Assembly: GCF_030518235.1 (NCBI RefSeq) | Contig: NZ_JAULSA010000009.1 | Location: 1 to 64,000 of the forward strand | Length of the DNA stretch: 64,000 nucleotides | Direction: 5' to 3' | DNA from: Saccharibacillus sp. CPCC 101409 | GTDB lineage: Bacteria > Bacillota > Bacilli > Paenibacillales > Paenibacillaceae | In this document: positions 8,295-17,126 of the stretch, piece by piece | Numbering within the stretch: position 1 is the stretch's first letter | How the letters are laid out: each line of letters opens with the position of its first letter | Notes under the pieces: model-generated | What the model was told of the DNA's origin: nothing | What the model saw: the letters and a program-made list of their open reading frames with translations, nothing else | Databases searched by the model: none | Translations under genes and position numbers: made by a program

Positions 8295-9455
8295 ATGAAA
8301 GTAGCGCTTGTTCACGATTGGCTCACCAGCTACGCGGGCTCCGAGAAAGTGCTCGAACAAATGATTCAAATCTTTCCGGAAGCGGAAATTTACAGTCTGG
8401 TCGATTTTATGCCTGAAAAAGACAGAGGATTTCTGCGCGGGAAAGAGGTACATACTTCGTTTCTTCAAAAACTGCCTCTGGCCAAAAAAAAGTATCGGCA
8501 GTATCTGCCGCTGATGCCGCTTGCGATCGAACAGTTCGATCTGTCGTCGTACGACCTGATCCTGTCGAGTTCGCATGCCGTGGCCAAAGGAGTCATCACG
8601 GGACCCGATCAGCTTCATATCTCTTATGTGCATTCGCCGATCCGGTATGCCTGGGATATGCAGCCGCAGTACCTGAAAGAATCGGGACTCGATAAAGGCT
8701 TGAAAGGCACGATGGCAAAAGTGATTCTGAGCCGGATTCGCATGTGGGATTACCGGACTTCGAACGGCGTCGATCATTTCGTCGCCAATTCCCAGTTTAT
8801 CGCCAATCGGATCTGGAAAGTGTACCGGCGCGAAGCGGCGGTCATCTATCCTCCCGTCAACGTAGGCGCGTTCGCGCCCCGCGAAGACAAAGAAGATTTC
8901 TACCTGACCGCTTCGCGGATGGTGCCTTACAAGAAAATGGATATGATCGCCGCCGCGTTCGCCCAGATGCCGGACAAGAAGCTGGTTATCATCGGGGACG
9001 GACCGGACATGGACAAAGTACGCAAACACCAGGCTCCCAATATCCGGATTCTCGGTTATCAGCCGGACGAGGCGCTGGTCGATTATATGCAGCGGGCCAA
9101 AGCGTTCGTGTTCGCCGCGGAAGAAGATTTCGGCATTACGCCGGTCGAAGCGCAGGCATGCGGCACTCCGGTTATCGCTTACGGCAAAGGCGGGGCTCTG
9201 GAAACGGTAAAAGGCCTGGACGAAGTCAATCCGACAGGCGTGTTCTATAGCGAGCAAGCACCTGCTTCTATTATAGCAGCGGTGCAAAGATTCGAACAGG
9301 AGGGCGGCAAAATTTTGCCTGCCAACTGCCGCAAAAACGCGATGCGTTTCTCGCCGGAAGTCTTCCGCCAGAATCTGCAGGCGCATATTCACAACAAACA
9401 GCACGAAGACGGCCGTACCTTCGGGGCGGAACGTATGATTTCGCGGGTGCTTTAA
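8295..9455 (+). CDS. Glycosyltransferase family 4
   Basis: 386 aa. It begins MKVALVHDWLTSYAGSEKVLEQM, the pattern of GT4 mannosyl-type transferases in capsule loci. Other marks are YVHSPIRYAWD in the acceptor domain, LTASRMVPYKKMD at the start of the donor domain, and AAEEDFGITPVEAQACGTPVIAYGKGGALETV, which holds the E-x7-E donor site (written here only to locate it: residues about 275-305). A GDP-mannose donor would fit the ManC gene in the same locus but is inference. It is preceded by GGGGAAAGG. Confidence 0.85.
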   Translation: MKVALVHDWLTSYAGSEKVLEQMIQIFPEAEIYSLVDFMPEKDRGFLRGKEVHTSFLQKLPLAKKKYRQYLPLMPLAIEQFDLSSYDLILSSSHAVAKGVITGPDQLHISYVHSPIRYAWDMQPQYLKESGLDKGLKGTMAKVILSRIRMWDYRTSNGVDHFVANSQFIANRIWKVYRREAAVIYPPVNVGAFAPREDKEDFYLTASRMVPYKKMDMIAAAFAQMPDKKLVIIGDGPDMDKVRKHQAPNIRILGYQPDEALVDYMQRAKAFVFAAEEDFGITPVEAQACGTPVIAYGKGGALETVKGLDEVNPTGVFYSEQAPASIIAAVQRFEQEGGKILPANCRKNAMRFSPEVFRQNLQAHIHNKQHEDGRTFGAERMISRVL

Positions 9456-9488
9456 CCGATTCCCTACACAAAAAGGAGACGAAACCTT

Positions 9489-10829
9489 ATGAAATTGACA
9501 TTTATCGGGACCGGCTATGTCGGTCTGGTATCGGGAGTATGCTTTTCGGAGATCGGCAATCAAGTCACCTGCGTGGATAAAGACCTGGCGAAGATCGAAC
9601 GTCTCAAAAAAGGCGACGTGCCGATCTACGAGCCGGGGCTGAAAGAGCTGATCGAGAAAAATACATCGCTCGGCAATCTCAGCTTTACTTCCGATCTGAC
9701 GTCTTCCGTGCAGAACGCGGATATCGTGTTTATCTGCGTCGGCACTCCGTCGCTTCCGAGCGGCGAAGCCAACCTGGAATACGTGGAGCAGGTAGCCCAG
9801 GATATCGCGCTGGCGATGGACGGTTACAAGATTGTCGTTACCAAGAGCACCGTGCCGGTCGGCACCAACGACAAGATCAAGAAAATCATCGGCCAGCTGA
9901 CGCCGCATCCGTTCGATATCGTCTCCATTCCGGAGTTCCTGCGCGAAGGCTCGGCGGTCAAAGATACGCTGAATCCGGACCGCATCATTATCGGCACGGC
10001 CAGCGAACGTGCGGCGGCTGCGCTGACGGAACTGCATAAGCCGCTGACCGACGAAATCATGGTGACGGAAGTTCGCAGCGCGGAAATGATCAAATACGCA
10101 TCCAACGCTTTTCTCGCCACCAAGATCTCGTTCATTAACGAAATCGCCAATATCTGCGAAAAAGTCGGCGCTGACGTCACGCATGTCGCCAAAGGCATGG
10201 GGTACGACAATCGGATCGGTTCTTCCTTCCTGCAGGCCGGAATCGGCTACGGCGGCTCCTGCTTCCCGAAAGACACCCATGCGCTGATCCAGATCGCCGG
10301 CAACGTCGATTACGAATTCAAGCTGCTGAAGTCGGTCGTGGAAGTCAACAACGACCAGCGCTTCAATATCATCGCCAAGCTGAACCATTCGCTGGGCGAT
10401 CTGCAAGGCAAAACGATCGGCATCTGGGGCCTGGCTTTCAAGCCGAATACGGACGACGTGCGCGAAGCGCCGGCGCTCGATATCATCAAGACGCTGCTGG
10501 ACGAAGGGGCGACCGTAAAAGCGTACGATCCGATCGCTACCGAAAACTTCCGTCATTTCTTCCGCGACGAAGCCGTGGTGCAGTGGAGCGAAGACGCGCT
10601 GGAAGCGGCGGAAAGCTGCGATGCGCTGTGCCTGCTGACGGACTGGGCGGAATTCAAACAGGTCGACCTGGCGAAGCTCGGTAGCGTGATGAAGCAGCCG
10701 ATCCTGATCGACGGCCGCAACGTGTATTCCAGAGACCAGCTCGCGGATACGAACTTCCAGTACTATTCGATCGGCCGGCCGCAGCTGGAAAGTCTGTCGC
10801 CGTTCAGAAAATCGGTCGCTTCGGACTGA
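9489..10829 (+). CDS. ugd: UDP-glucose 6-dehydrogenase
   Basis: 446 aa, the usual size. NAD-binding GTGYVG is at 7-12, and the catalytic cysteine is C258 in GYGGSCFPKD. The C-terminal domain has WGLAFKPNTDDVREAPA. It oxidises UDP-glucose twice to UDP-glucuronate, giving the acidic building block of the polymer, and would use UDP-glucose from the GalU-type enzyme at 16101. AAAAGGAGA precedes the ATG. Assignment is firm; the symbol tuaD would be the B. subtilis equivalent. Confidence 0.96.
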   Translation: MKLTFIGTGYVGLVSGVCFSEIGNQVTCVDKDLAKIERLKKGDVPIYEPGLKELIEKNTSLGNLSFTSDLTSSVQNADIVFICVGTPSLPSGEANLEYVEQVAQDIALAMDGYKIVVTKSTVPVGTNDKIKKIIGQLTPHPFDIVSIPEFLREGSAVKDTLNPDRIIIGTASERAAAALTELHKPLTDEIMVTEVRSAEMIKYASNAFLATKISFINEIANICEKVGADVTHVAKGMGYDNRIGSSFLQAGIGYGGSCFPKDTHALIQIAGNVDYEFKLLKSVVEVNNDQRFNIIAKLNHSLGDLQGKTIGIWGLAFKPNTDDVREAPALDIIKTLLDEGATVKAYDPIATENFRHFFRDEAVVQWSEDALEAAESCDALCLLTDWAEFKQVDLAKLGSVMKQPILIDGRNVYSRDQLADTNFQYYSIGRPQLESLSPFRKSVASD

Positions 10830-10863
10830 TAATAGACTACCAAACGGGAAGGAGAATCGGGTG

Positions 10864-12186
10864 ATGGAACAAGGCGGCAAACACAAACTTTCGATCTGGT
10901 GGCTGAATCCGACGATTATCTTTATCGTGCTGATGACGATTATTCTGATCGGCGCGTACTATATTCCGGCTTCAAGCTACGAAAGCTTTTACCGGGTCGA
11001 CAAGTTTATCAATCAGTCGAATATCATGTATTCCATTCTCCCGGTTTGCTGCTTTGTGATCGGAGGCGTAATCGCCTCCCTCGCAGGGCGCGGCGTAAAG
11101 CCTTCCACGGCTTTCCGGGACGTTATTGTGAAGAAAGACTCTTTTATCAAAATGTGGATCGCGCTTCTGTTCGGATTTACGATGTTCGGTTATGCGGTCT
11201 GGTTCCTGATCATGCTGCGCAACGGATTCAGCATCGGCCTCTTTATGAGCGTGCTGAGCGGAGAGCCCGGCGCCATTTATAACATCAAAGAAAGCTTCGA
11301 CAACGTGGCGGGCGTTACGTCGTTTACAAACTTCGGGATTCCGTTCGTGATATTAACTTCATACTATCTGTTTTATAACAAAAGAAAGATCTACATATGG
11401 ATGCTGGCAGCCGTATTCGTATTGACGATGCTGCGGGCGATTTTCTTTCTGGAACGTCTGGCCATCATGGAATTTATCGTGCCGGCCGCCGTTGTGTACT
11501 TCTCGATGCGGGCCAAACTCGGCCGCCGGACGCCGTTTGTAGGCGTTTATCCGATCGTCGGGCTTGTGGCGCTGGTCGGTTTCTTCGGAGTCAGCGAGTA
11601 TTTCCGTTCCTGGCTCAGCTACTATGTCAATTATTATCCCTCTTTCTGGGAATTCATCGTTACACGTTTCTTCGGCTATTATGTAACGGCAATCAACACC
11701 GGGACGCTTTACTTTGAGCACCTGGGTTTTCACTGGCTGCCGTTCCCGAGTTCCACCGCCGAGTTCATCTGGAAGTTCCCGGGAGTGCCGAGCAGCGCTT
11801 ATGCGTCGATCTACGGCTTCGAGCCGCAGGACGTTATCAACAACACGCTGGCGACCATGGGCAACCCGGAATTCAACAACCCGTCGGGCCTGCTTCAGCC
11901 TTACAGCGATTACGGATTCTCGGGCGCGCTGGCGTTCTGGGTGATCGTAGGTTTCTTCACCGGCCTGCTGTACGCGCATTTCAAAAAAGGACACACGTTC
12001 AGTCTTCTGATCTATCCGATCTGGCTGGTGGGCGTGCTGGAGATTCCGAGATACTTCTACTTCGGCAGCGGACGCTTTTTCCCTTGCTGGATCATTATTC
12101 TCGCCTTCTCGCTGATTCTGCATTACAACCGTAAAAAACTCACCAGCTGGCGCATCAGGCTGAAAGGAGTGGAAGCAGGTGACTAA
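10864..12186 (+). CDS. Wzy-like O-antigen/EPS repeat-unit polymerase
   Basis: 440 aa, with an ATG at 10864 (a GTG at 10861 is equally close to AAGGAG). A polytopic membrane protein with about ten hydrophobic segments and a long extracytoplasmic loop around residues 255-340, rich in aromatic residues. This is the architecture of Wzy-type polymerases, which have little sequence conservation. Position among the glycosyltransferases, and the presence of flippase and chain-length genes, support a role in joining lipid-linked repeats on the outer face of the membrane. It overlaps the next gene by 8 bases, suggesting translational coupling. Confidence 0.75.
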   Translation: MEQGGKHKLSIWWLNPTIIFIVLMTIILIGAYYIPASSYESFYRVDKFINQSNIMYSILPVCCFVIGGVIASLAGRGVKPSTAFRDVIVKKDSFIKMWIALLFGFTMFGYAVWFLIMLRNGFSIGLFMSVLSGEPGAIYNIKESFDNVAGVTSFTNFGIPFVILTSYYLFYNKRKIYIWMLAAVFVLTMLRAIFFLERLAIMEFIVPAAVVYFSMRAKLGRRTPFVGVYPIVGLVALVGFFGVSEYFRSWLSYYVNYYPSFWEFIVTRFFGYYVTAINTGTLYFEHLGFHWLPFPSSTAEFIWKFPGVPSSAYASIYGFEPQDVINNTLATMGNPEFNNPSGLLQPYSDYGFSGALAFWVIVGFFTGLLYAHFKKGHTFSLLIYPIWLVGVLEIPRYFYFGSGRFFPCWIIILAFSLILHYNRKKLTSWRIRLKGVEAGD

Positions 12187-13321
12187 GACCACAATTTACG
12201 TCAACGGACGGTTTCTCAAAGCTTCCGTCACCGGCGTCCAGCGCTACGCTTACGAGCTGCTGCGCACGATCGACCGCTTGATCGGCCGGGACGATCCGGC
12301 GGTTCGCGGTTACGAGTTTATCGTGCTGGCTCCTCCCGGCGAGATTCACGAGTTGGGCACGCGGCATATCGAAGTCCGTCAGGGCGGCCGGATGAAAGGA
12401 CAGCTCTGGGAGCAGATCTCGCTGCCGCAGCTGTCGAAAGACGGTTTCCTGCTCAATCTGTGCAACGCGGCTCCGCTGCTCAAGCGCAGGCAGGCCGTTA
12501 CGCTGCACGACGCCGCGGTGTACTCGGTGCCCGATACGTACTCAACGGCTTTTAAAATGTGGTACAAGCTGATGTTCCGTACGCTGGGGAAAACGGCGCC
12601 GCTGATTCTGACCTGCTCGACCAATTCGAAGAACGAGCTGATCGAGCACTGCGGAATCCGAGAGGACAAGATTCGCGTCGTGTACCACGGCAAAGAGCAT
12701 GTGCTTCAGACCGGAACGGCGCCGGACTTTCCGGAGCGCAAAGGGCTTGCGCGGCCGTTCGTATTGGCCGTCAGCAGCCAGAGCCCGAACAAGAATTTCC
12801 GTTCGATCGTGCGCGCGGCCGAGCTGATCGGCGATTCCGGTTACGATTTCGTGATCGCCGGCGGAACGAACCCGAAGATCTTCAAGTCCGCGGAAGCCGA
12901 ACTCGGCGATAACGTCAAGCACGTCGGATACGTCGAAGACGAGGAGCTGCGGACGCTGTACGAAGAAGCCGCCTGCTTCGTATTCCCTTCCTTCTACGAA
13001 GGCTTCGGCTTTCCGCCGCTCGAAGCGATGGCCTGCGGCTGTCCGGTCGTCGTATCGGATACGGCTTCGCTGCCGGAAGTATGCGGGGACGCGGTCCTGT
13101 ACTGCGATCCTTCGAGTCCGGAAGACATCGCGGCCAAGATCGACCGCGTAATGGGCGATCCGGCGCTGCGCGAAGATATGCGCCGCAGGGGCCTGGCGCA
13201 GGCGGACCGGTTTTCCTGGGAGAAATGCGCGCTGGAAACGCTGGCCGAGCTGAAACCGCAGGTGAGCGGACGGGAACCGCGCAGCGCGCAGTCCCGTGAA
13301 GGACGCAAAGCGCAGGCGTAA
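12179..13321 (+). CDS. Glycosyltransferase family 4
   Basis: 380 aa from a GTG inside the end of the polymerase gene; AAAGGAG lies upstream. N-terminal marks are VNGRFLKASVTGVQRYA and WEQISLP. Donor-domain marks are VSSQSPNKNF, HVGYVEDEELRTLYEEA, FPSFYEGFGFPPLEAMACG (E-x7-E) and DTASLPEVCGDAV. The pattern is that of GT4 mannosyltransferases in exopolysaccharide loci. The C-terminal 25 residues are basic and low in complexity. Donor sugar is not predictable from sequence; mannose is a guess from the presence of ManC. Confidence 0.85.
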   Translation: MTKTTIYVNGRFLKASVTGVQRYAYELLRTIDRLIGRDDPAVRGYEFIVLAPPGEIHELGTRHIEVRQGGRMKGQLWEQISLPQLSKDGFLLNLCNAAPLLKRRQAVTLHDAAVYSVPDTYSTAFKMWYKLMFRTLGKTAPLILTCSTNSKNELIEHCGIREDKIRVVYHGKEHVLQTGTAPDFPERKGLARPFVLAVSSQSPNKNFRSIVRAAELIGDSGYDFVIAGGTNPKIFKSAEAELGDNVKHVGYVEDEELRTLYEEAACFVFPSFYEGFGFPPLEAMACGCPVVVSDTASLPEVCGDAVLYCDPSSPEDIAAKIDRVMGDPALREDMRRRGLAQADRFSWEKCALETLAELKPQVSGREPRSAQSREGRKAQA

Positions 13322-13423
13322 CACCGGACAAATCGTTCCGGTATCGTCCGGGTATATATTTGTATCGACATGTAACTTTACTTATAGAACGGGATTCGTA
13401 TCGACAAGGAGAGGAGAACCCGG

Positions 13424-14554
13424 ATGAATATTATGTTTGCAAGCCATACCTATATGGGAAGCCCGTTCGTGGTCGGCTCCCATCATCTGTCCAGGGAGAT
13501 GGAAAAGCTGGGCCATTCGGTGATCCACGTGAGCACTCCGCTCAGTCCTTTCCACCTGCTGAAATGGAAAGACCGCGATATTCAGGCGCGTTTTCGCATC
13601 CTGCAGGGCAAGAAGGTCGATACATCGGCTGTCGTCAACTCGGTGCCGATGTCTTTGCTGCCCTGGGAGATAGCGGGTCCGATCTTCAAGCGCACCCATA
13701 AGAATTGGATGCTTCCTTCTATTAAAAAAGTAATGCGCGAAGGCGGCATGGAATCGGTCGATCTGCTGCTGATCGACCAGCCGCGCTTCGTCGGCCTGGA
13801 GAAATTGGTGTCGCCGAGAGTCACCATTTACCGGCCGACCGATATTTACAGCAAAATGACCGGCGACGCTTCGATCGCTTCGGCGGAGCAGACGCTCATG
13901 TCCGTCGTCGACGGGCTGGTTTCCACTTCCGGTCCCGTTCTGTCGGAGCTGCAGGAATACAATCCGGCGGTGCCGACGCTGCTGCTGGAGAACGGAGTGG
14001 AGTACGACCACTTCTCCGCGCCCGTGGAAGAACCGGACGATCTCAAGCCGATCCCGGGACCGCGGGCTGTTTACGTAGGAGCGCTCGACGAACGGCTGGA
14101 TCTCAAAGGTCTCAAGCTGCTTGCGGAGCAGCTGCCCGAAGTCAGTCTGGTCATTATCGGTCCGGTGAACGACGAAACCAAGCGCGACTTTGCGCAGTTC
14201 GCCAACGTGCACTTTCTGGGCGCGAAAAAGTATGCGACGGTGCCGGGATATCTTCAGCACTCGGATATCGCCCTGCTGCCGCTCAGCAATCACGCCGCCA
14301 ATGCGGGCAGAAGCCCGATGAAGCTGTACGAGTATGCGGCCGCCGGCCTGCCGGTCGTCGTAACCGAGACGCCGGAGTTGCTGCGCAGACAGGAACGGTT
14401 TCTGCATTTCTATCGGGGCAGCGAAGACCTGCCGCGCACGGTCAAGGCGGCGCTGGAAACGAATCCGGACCGGATCGCGATCCGCGACATGGCCAAGAAG
14501 CACGCCTGGGAAACGAAAGTAAACACGCTGCTGGATTTTATCGACAACTTATAG
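13424..14554 (+). CDS. Glycosyltransferase, GT-B fold (GumK/TuaH-like)
   Basis: 376 aa, preceded by AAGGAGAGGAG. The C-terminal half has YVGALDERLDLKGL, HFLGAKKYATVPGYLQHSDIALLPL and PMKLYEYAAAGLPVVVT, a GT-B donor domain of the Glyco_trans_1_4 type. The N-terminal half (FASHTYMGSPFVVGSHHLSR, IYRPTDIY) resembles TuaH of the teichuronic-acid locus and glucuronosyltransferase GumK. With Ugd in the same locus, a glucuronosyl donor is an attractive guess but unproven. There is a 102-base gap before this gene, wider than the other gaps so far, with no terminator in it. Confidence 0.72.
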   Translation: MNIMFASHTYMGSPFVVGSHHLSREMEKLGHSVIHVSTPLSPFHLLKWKDRDIQARFRILQGKKVDTSAVVNSVPMSLLPWEIAGPIFKRTHKNWMLPSIKKVMREGGMESVDLLLIDQPRFVGLEKLVSPRVTIYRPTDIYSKMTGDASIASAEQTLMSVVDGLVSTSGPVLSELQEYNPAVPTLLLENGVEYDHFSAPVEEPDDLKPIPGPRAVYVGALDERLDLKGLKLLAEQLPEVSLVIIGPVNDETKRDFAQFANVHFLGAKKYATVPGYLQHSDIALLPLSNHAANAGRSPMKLYEYAAAGLPVVVTETPELLRRQERFLHFYRGSEDLPRTVKAALETNPDRIAIRDMAKKHAWETKVNTLLDFIDNL

Positions 14555-14581
14555 ATACAGACAAGAAAAAGGAGTGGCGAC

Positions 14582-16048
14582 ATGTCTTCGTTAAAATCCA
14601 AAGGGATCAAGGCGGCGAAGTGGTCTACCATTGCCACGGTCGTCACCATCGTGATCCAGCTGCTGCAGCTGGTCGCGCTGTCCCAACTGCTTACGCCGGT
14701 CGAATACGGCCTGATGAGCATGACGATGGTCGTCGTGGCCGCCGCGGTCAATCTGACCGACGTGGGAATCTCGAACGCCATCATTCAGCGTCAGGACGTG
14801 ACCCGGAATCATCTGTCGAGTCTCTACATATTGAATCTGGCCACAGGCGCTTTTATTGCGGCCGTTATTTTCTTCTCGGCTCCGCTCGTCGTCTGGTTCT
14901 ACAACGAACCGCAGCTGCTGAATCCGGTCCGCCTGATGGCGCTGCTGTGTCTGCTGCCGGCGCTCGGCCAGCAGTTCGAAGTACTGTTTCGCAAAGAACT
15001 GAAATTCGACAATATTGCGAAAATTCAAATCGTTTCGTATTTTGTCGGGTTCCTGCTCGCCGTCGGCGGAGCGGCGGCCGGCTTCGGCGTATACGCGCTC
15101 GTGCTGTCCAATCTGGGCAACGCGCTTGTCAAGTCGGTTATGCTGATGATTCAGGGCTGGAAAAAGTGGACGCCCGCGCTGCATTTTGCCAAAAAGGATC
15201 TGAAAGGGTATCTGAGCTTCGGCGTGTATCAAATGTCGTCCAACGTGATCCAGTCGCTGATGTCGAATATCGACTATATCATTATCGGGCGTTTATATAG
15301 CGCACAGGTTCTCGGTTACTATTCGTTCGCGTTCCAGCTCTGTACAATGCCGGTACTCAAGCTGACTCCGCTGATCAATACCGTCAGCCTTCCGCTGTAT
15401 GCCAAAATGCAGGACAATATCGAGCGTCTTCGCAGCGGCTATATCAAAACGATCGCGCTCGTCAGCTATCTCAACGCCCCGATCTACCTGGGGCTGCTCG
15501 TAACGGCCCCCGTCCTCGTTCCGTTTATCTTCGGCGCGAAATGGGAACCGAGCGTCCCTCTGATTCAAGTGCTTGCCGTAGCGATGCTGATCCGCTCCCT
15601 GATCGTTCCGATCCAGCCGCTGCTGCAGTCCAAAGGACGCACGGACATGTACTTCCGCTATACGCTGATGGGCATGTGCGTGCAGGTGCCGGGGCTTGCG
15701 CTGGGAACCTACTGGGGAGGGATCATGGGCACGTGTATCGCTTATGTGGTCATCCAGTTTATCCTGCTGATTATCCAGTACAACTACGCCATGCGGCGGA
15801 CGATCGGCTCCTGTTTGCCGGACTATCTGCGCAGCATGGCGCCGGGACTCGCCTACGGCATGATCATGGTCGGCGGCGTGCTGGTCATCAATTATTTGTC
15901 CGTCGCGGTCTTCTCGCAGGAAGCGAATTTTATTATCCAGGTTGCGGTCGGAGCATTGATTTATATCGCGGTTATGTTTCTTTTTAACAAAGAATTGTTT
16001 CAAAACATCAAGAATCGGCTTATAAGTAAAACTAAGTTAGCAAAATGA
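14582..16048 (+). CDS. Wzx-like polysaccharide flippase (MOP superfamily)
   Basis: 488 aa with about fourteen hydrophobic segments. The start SSLKSKGIKAAKWSTIATV and the motif SNAIIQRQDVTRNHLSSLYILN are typical of the WzxC/TuaB branch of the polysaccharide_synt family. It moves the completed undecaprenyl-pyrophosphate repeat across the membrane to the polymerase. AAAAGGAGTGG precedes the ATG. The assignment to flippase is firm; the polymer it carries is inferred from neighbours. Confidence 0.9.
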   Translation: MSSLKSKGIKAAKWSTIATVVTIVIQLLQLVALSQLLTPVEYGLMSMTMVVVAAAVNLTDVGISNAIIQRQDVTRNHLSSLYILNLATGAFIAAVIFFSAPLVVWFYNEPQLLNPVRLMALLCLLPALGQQFEVLFRKELKFDNIAKIQIVSYFVGFLLAVGGAAAGFGVYALVLSNLGNALVKSVMLMIQGWKKWTPALHFAKKDLKGYLSFGVYQMSSNVIQSLMSNIDYIIIGRLYSAQVLGYYSFAFQLCTMPVLKLTPLINTVSLPLYAKMQDNIERLRSGYIKTIALVSYLNAPIYLGLLVTAPVLVPFIFGAKWEPSVPLIQVLAVAMLIRSLIVPIQPLLQSKGRTDMYFRYTLMGMCVQVPGLALGTYWGGIMGTCIAYVVIQFILLIIQYNYAMRRTIGSCLPDYLRSMAPGLAYGMIMVGGVLVINYLSVAVFSQEANFIIQVAVGALIYIAVMFLFNKELFQNIKNRLISKTKLAK

Positions 16049-16100
16049 CCGGCACAAGGTTAATTATCCTAACATTCAGAATTAAGGGAGGGCATCATCA

Positions 16101-17009
16101 ATGAGTACAGTCAAAAAAGCGATCATCCCGGCCGCGGGGCTTGGAACAAGATTCCTGCCGGCAACGAAGGCGATGCCTAAAGAAATGCTCCCGATCGTAG
16201 ACAAACCGACGATCCAGTACATTGTGGAAGAAGCGATCTCTTCCGGAATCGAAGATATCATTATCGTAACCGGCCGCAGCAAGCGGGCGATCGAAGACCA
16301 CTTCGACAAGAACATCGAGCTGGAAGCGGACCTGGAAGAAAAAAATAAAGAAGAACTGCTCAGCATCGTTCGCGAAGTGACCAACCTGGTCGAAATCCAC
16401 TGCGTCCGCCAGAAAGAACCGCTGGGTCTCGGACACGCCATCTGGTGCGCACGCAAATTCATCAACAACGAACCGTTCGCCGTGCTGCTCGGCGATATGA
16501 TTATCGACAGCGAAGTCCCGTGCCTCAAGCAGATGATGGACGAGCAGGCACGCACCGGCGGCAACATGATCGCCGTCGAAGCCGTTCCGTGGAAAGATGT
16601 CAGCAGCTACGGCGTCATCAAAGGCGACAAGTTGACCGACAACCTGAACCTGATTACGGATCTCGTCGAGAAGCCGAAAGTCGATCCGCCGTCCAACCTG
16701 GCGATGATTGGCCGCTATATTCTCGAACCGGAAATCATGAATATTCTGGAACATCAGACGGCGGGCGTAGGCGGGGAAATTCAGCTGACCGACGCGCTCA
16801 AACAGCTGGCTCAGCTGTCGCAGATGTACAGCTTCCGCTACGACGGCACCCTGTACGACGTGGGCAGCAAACTGGGTTACCTCAAAGCCAACGTCGATTT
16901 CGCGCTCAAACGCGAAGACCTCGGCAGCGACCTGAGAGACTACCTGATCGAATCGCTGATCGGCGATCCGGCCGCAGCGGAGAAGAAAGACAACCTCAAG
17001 ATCGTATAA
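16101..17009 (+). CDS. galU: UTP-glucose-1-phosphate uridylyltransferase
   Basis: 302 aa. The nucleotide-binding signature is at about 7-22 (IIPAAGLGTRFLPATK), followed by KEMLPIVDKPTIQYIVEEA, GLGHAIW, the LLGDMIID metal site and VDPPSNLAMIGRYIL. These are diagnostic of GalU/GtaB. It makes UDP-glucose, the precursor for the dehydrogenase at 9489 and possibly for a glucosyl residue. AAGGGAGGG lies before the ATG. It is the first of the nucleotide-sugar genes grouped late in the locus. Confidence 0.95.
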   Translation: MSTVKKAIIPAAGLGTRFLPATKAMPKEMLPIVDKPTIQYIVEEAISSGIEDIIIVTGRSKRAIEDHFDKNIELEADLEEKNKEELLSIVREVTNLVEIHCVRQKEPLGLGHAIWCARKFINNEPFAVLLGDMIIDSEVPCLKQMMDEQARTGGNMIAVEAVPWKDVSSYGVIKGDKLTDNLNLITDLVEKPKVDPPSNLAMIGRYILEPEIMNILEHQTAGVGGEIQLTDALKQLAQLSQMYSFRYDGTLYDVGSKLGYLKANVDFALKREDLGSDLRDYLIESLIGDPAAAEKKDNLKIV

Positions 17010-17126
17010 CACCGGAATCGTACACACAAGAATCTGCAAAGCAAGGGTATCAGGGACCTTGCAAGAATCAACAGACGACGACATCACATTATAAATCGAC
17101 AGAATTGAGCGAATGGAGGGGCTTGC

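Noticed and set aside
8214-10886. 890-codon minus-strand frame across three polysaccharide genes
   Set aside because: Antisense shadow of a glycosyltransferase and ugd, biased composition, no ribosome binding site.
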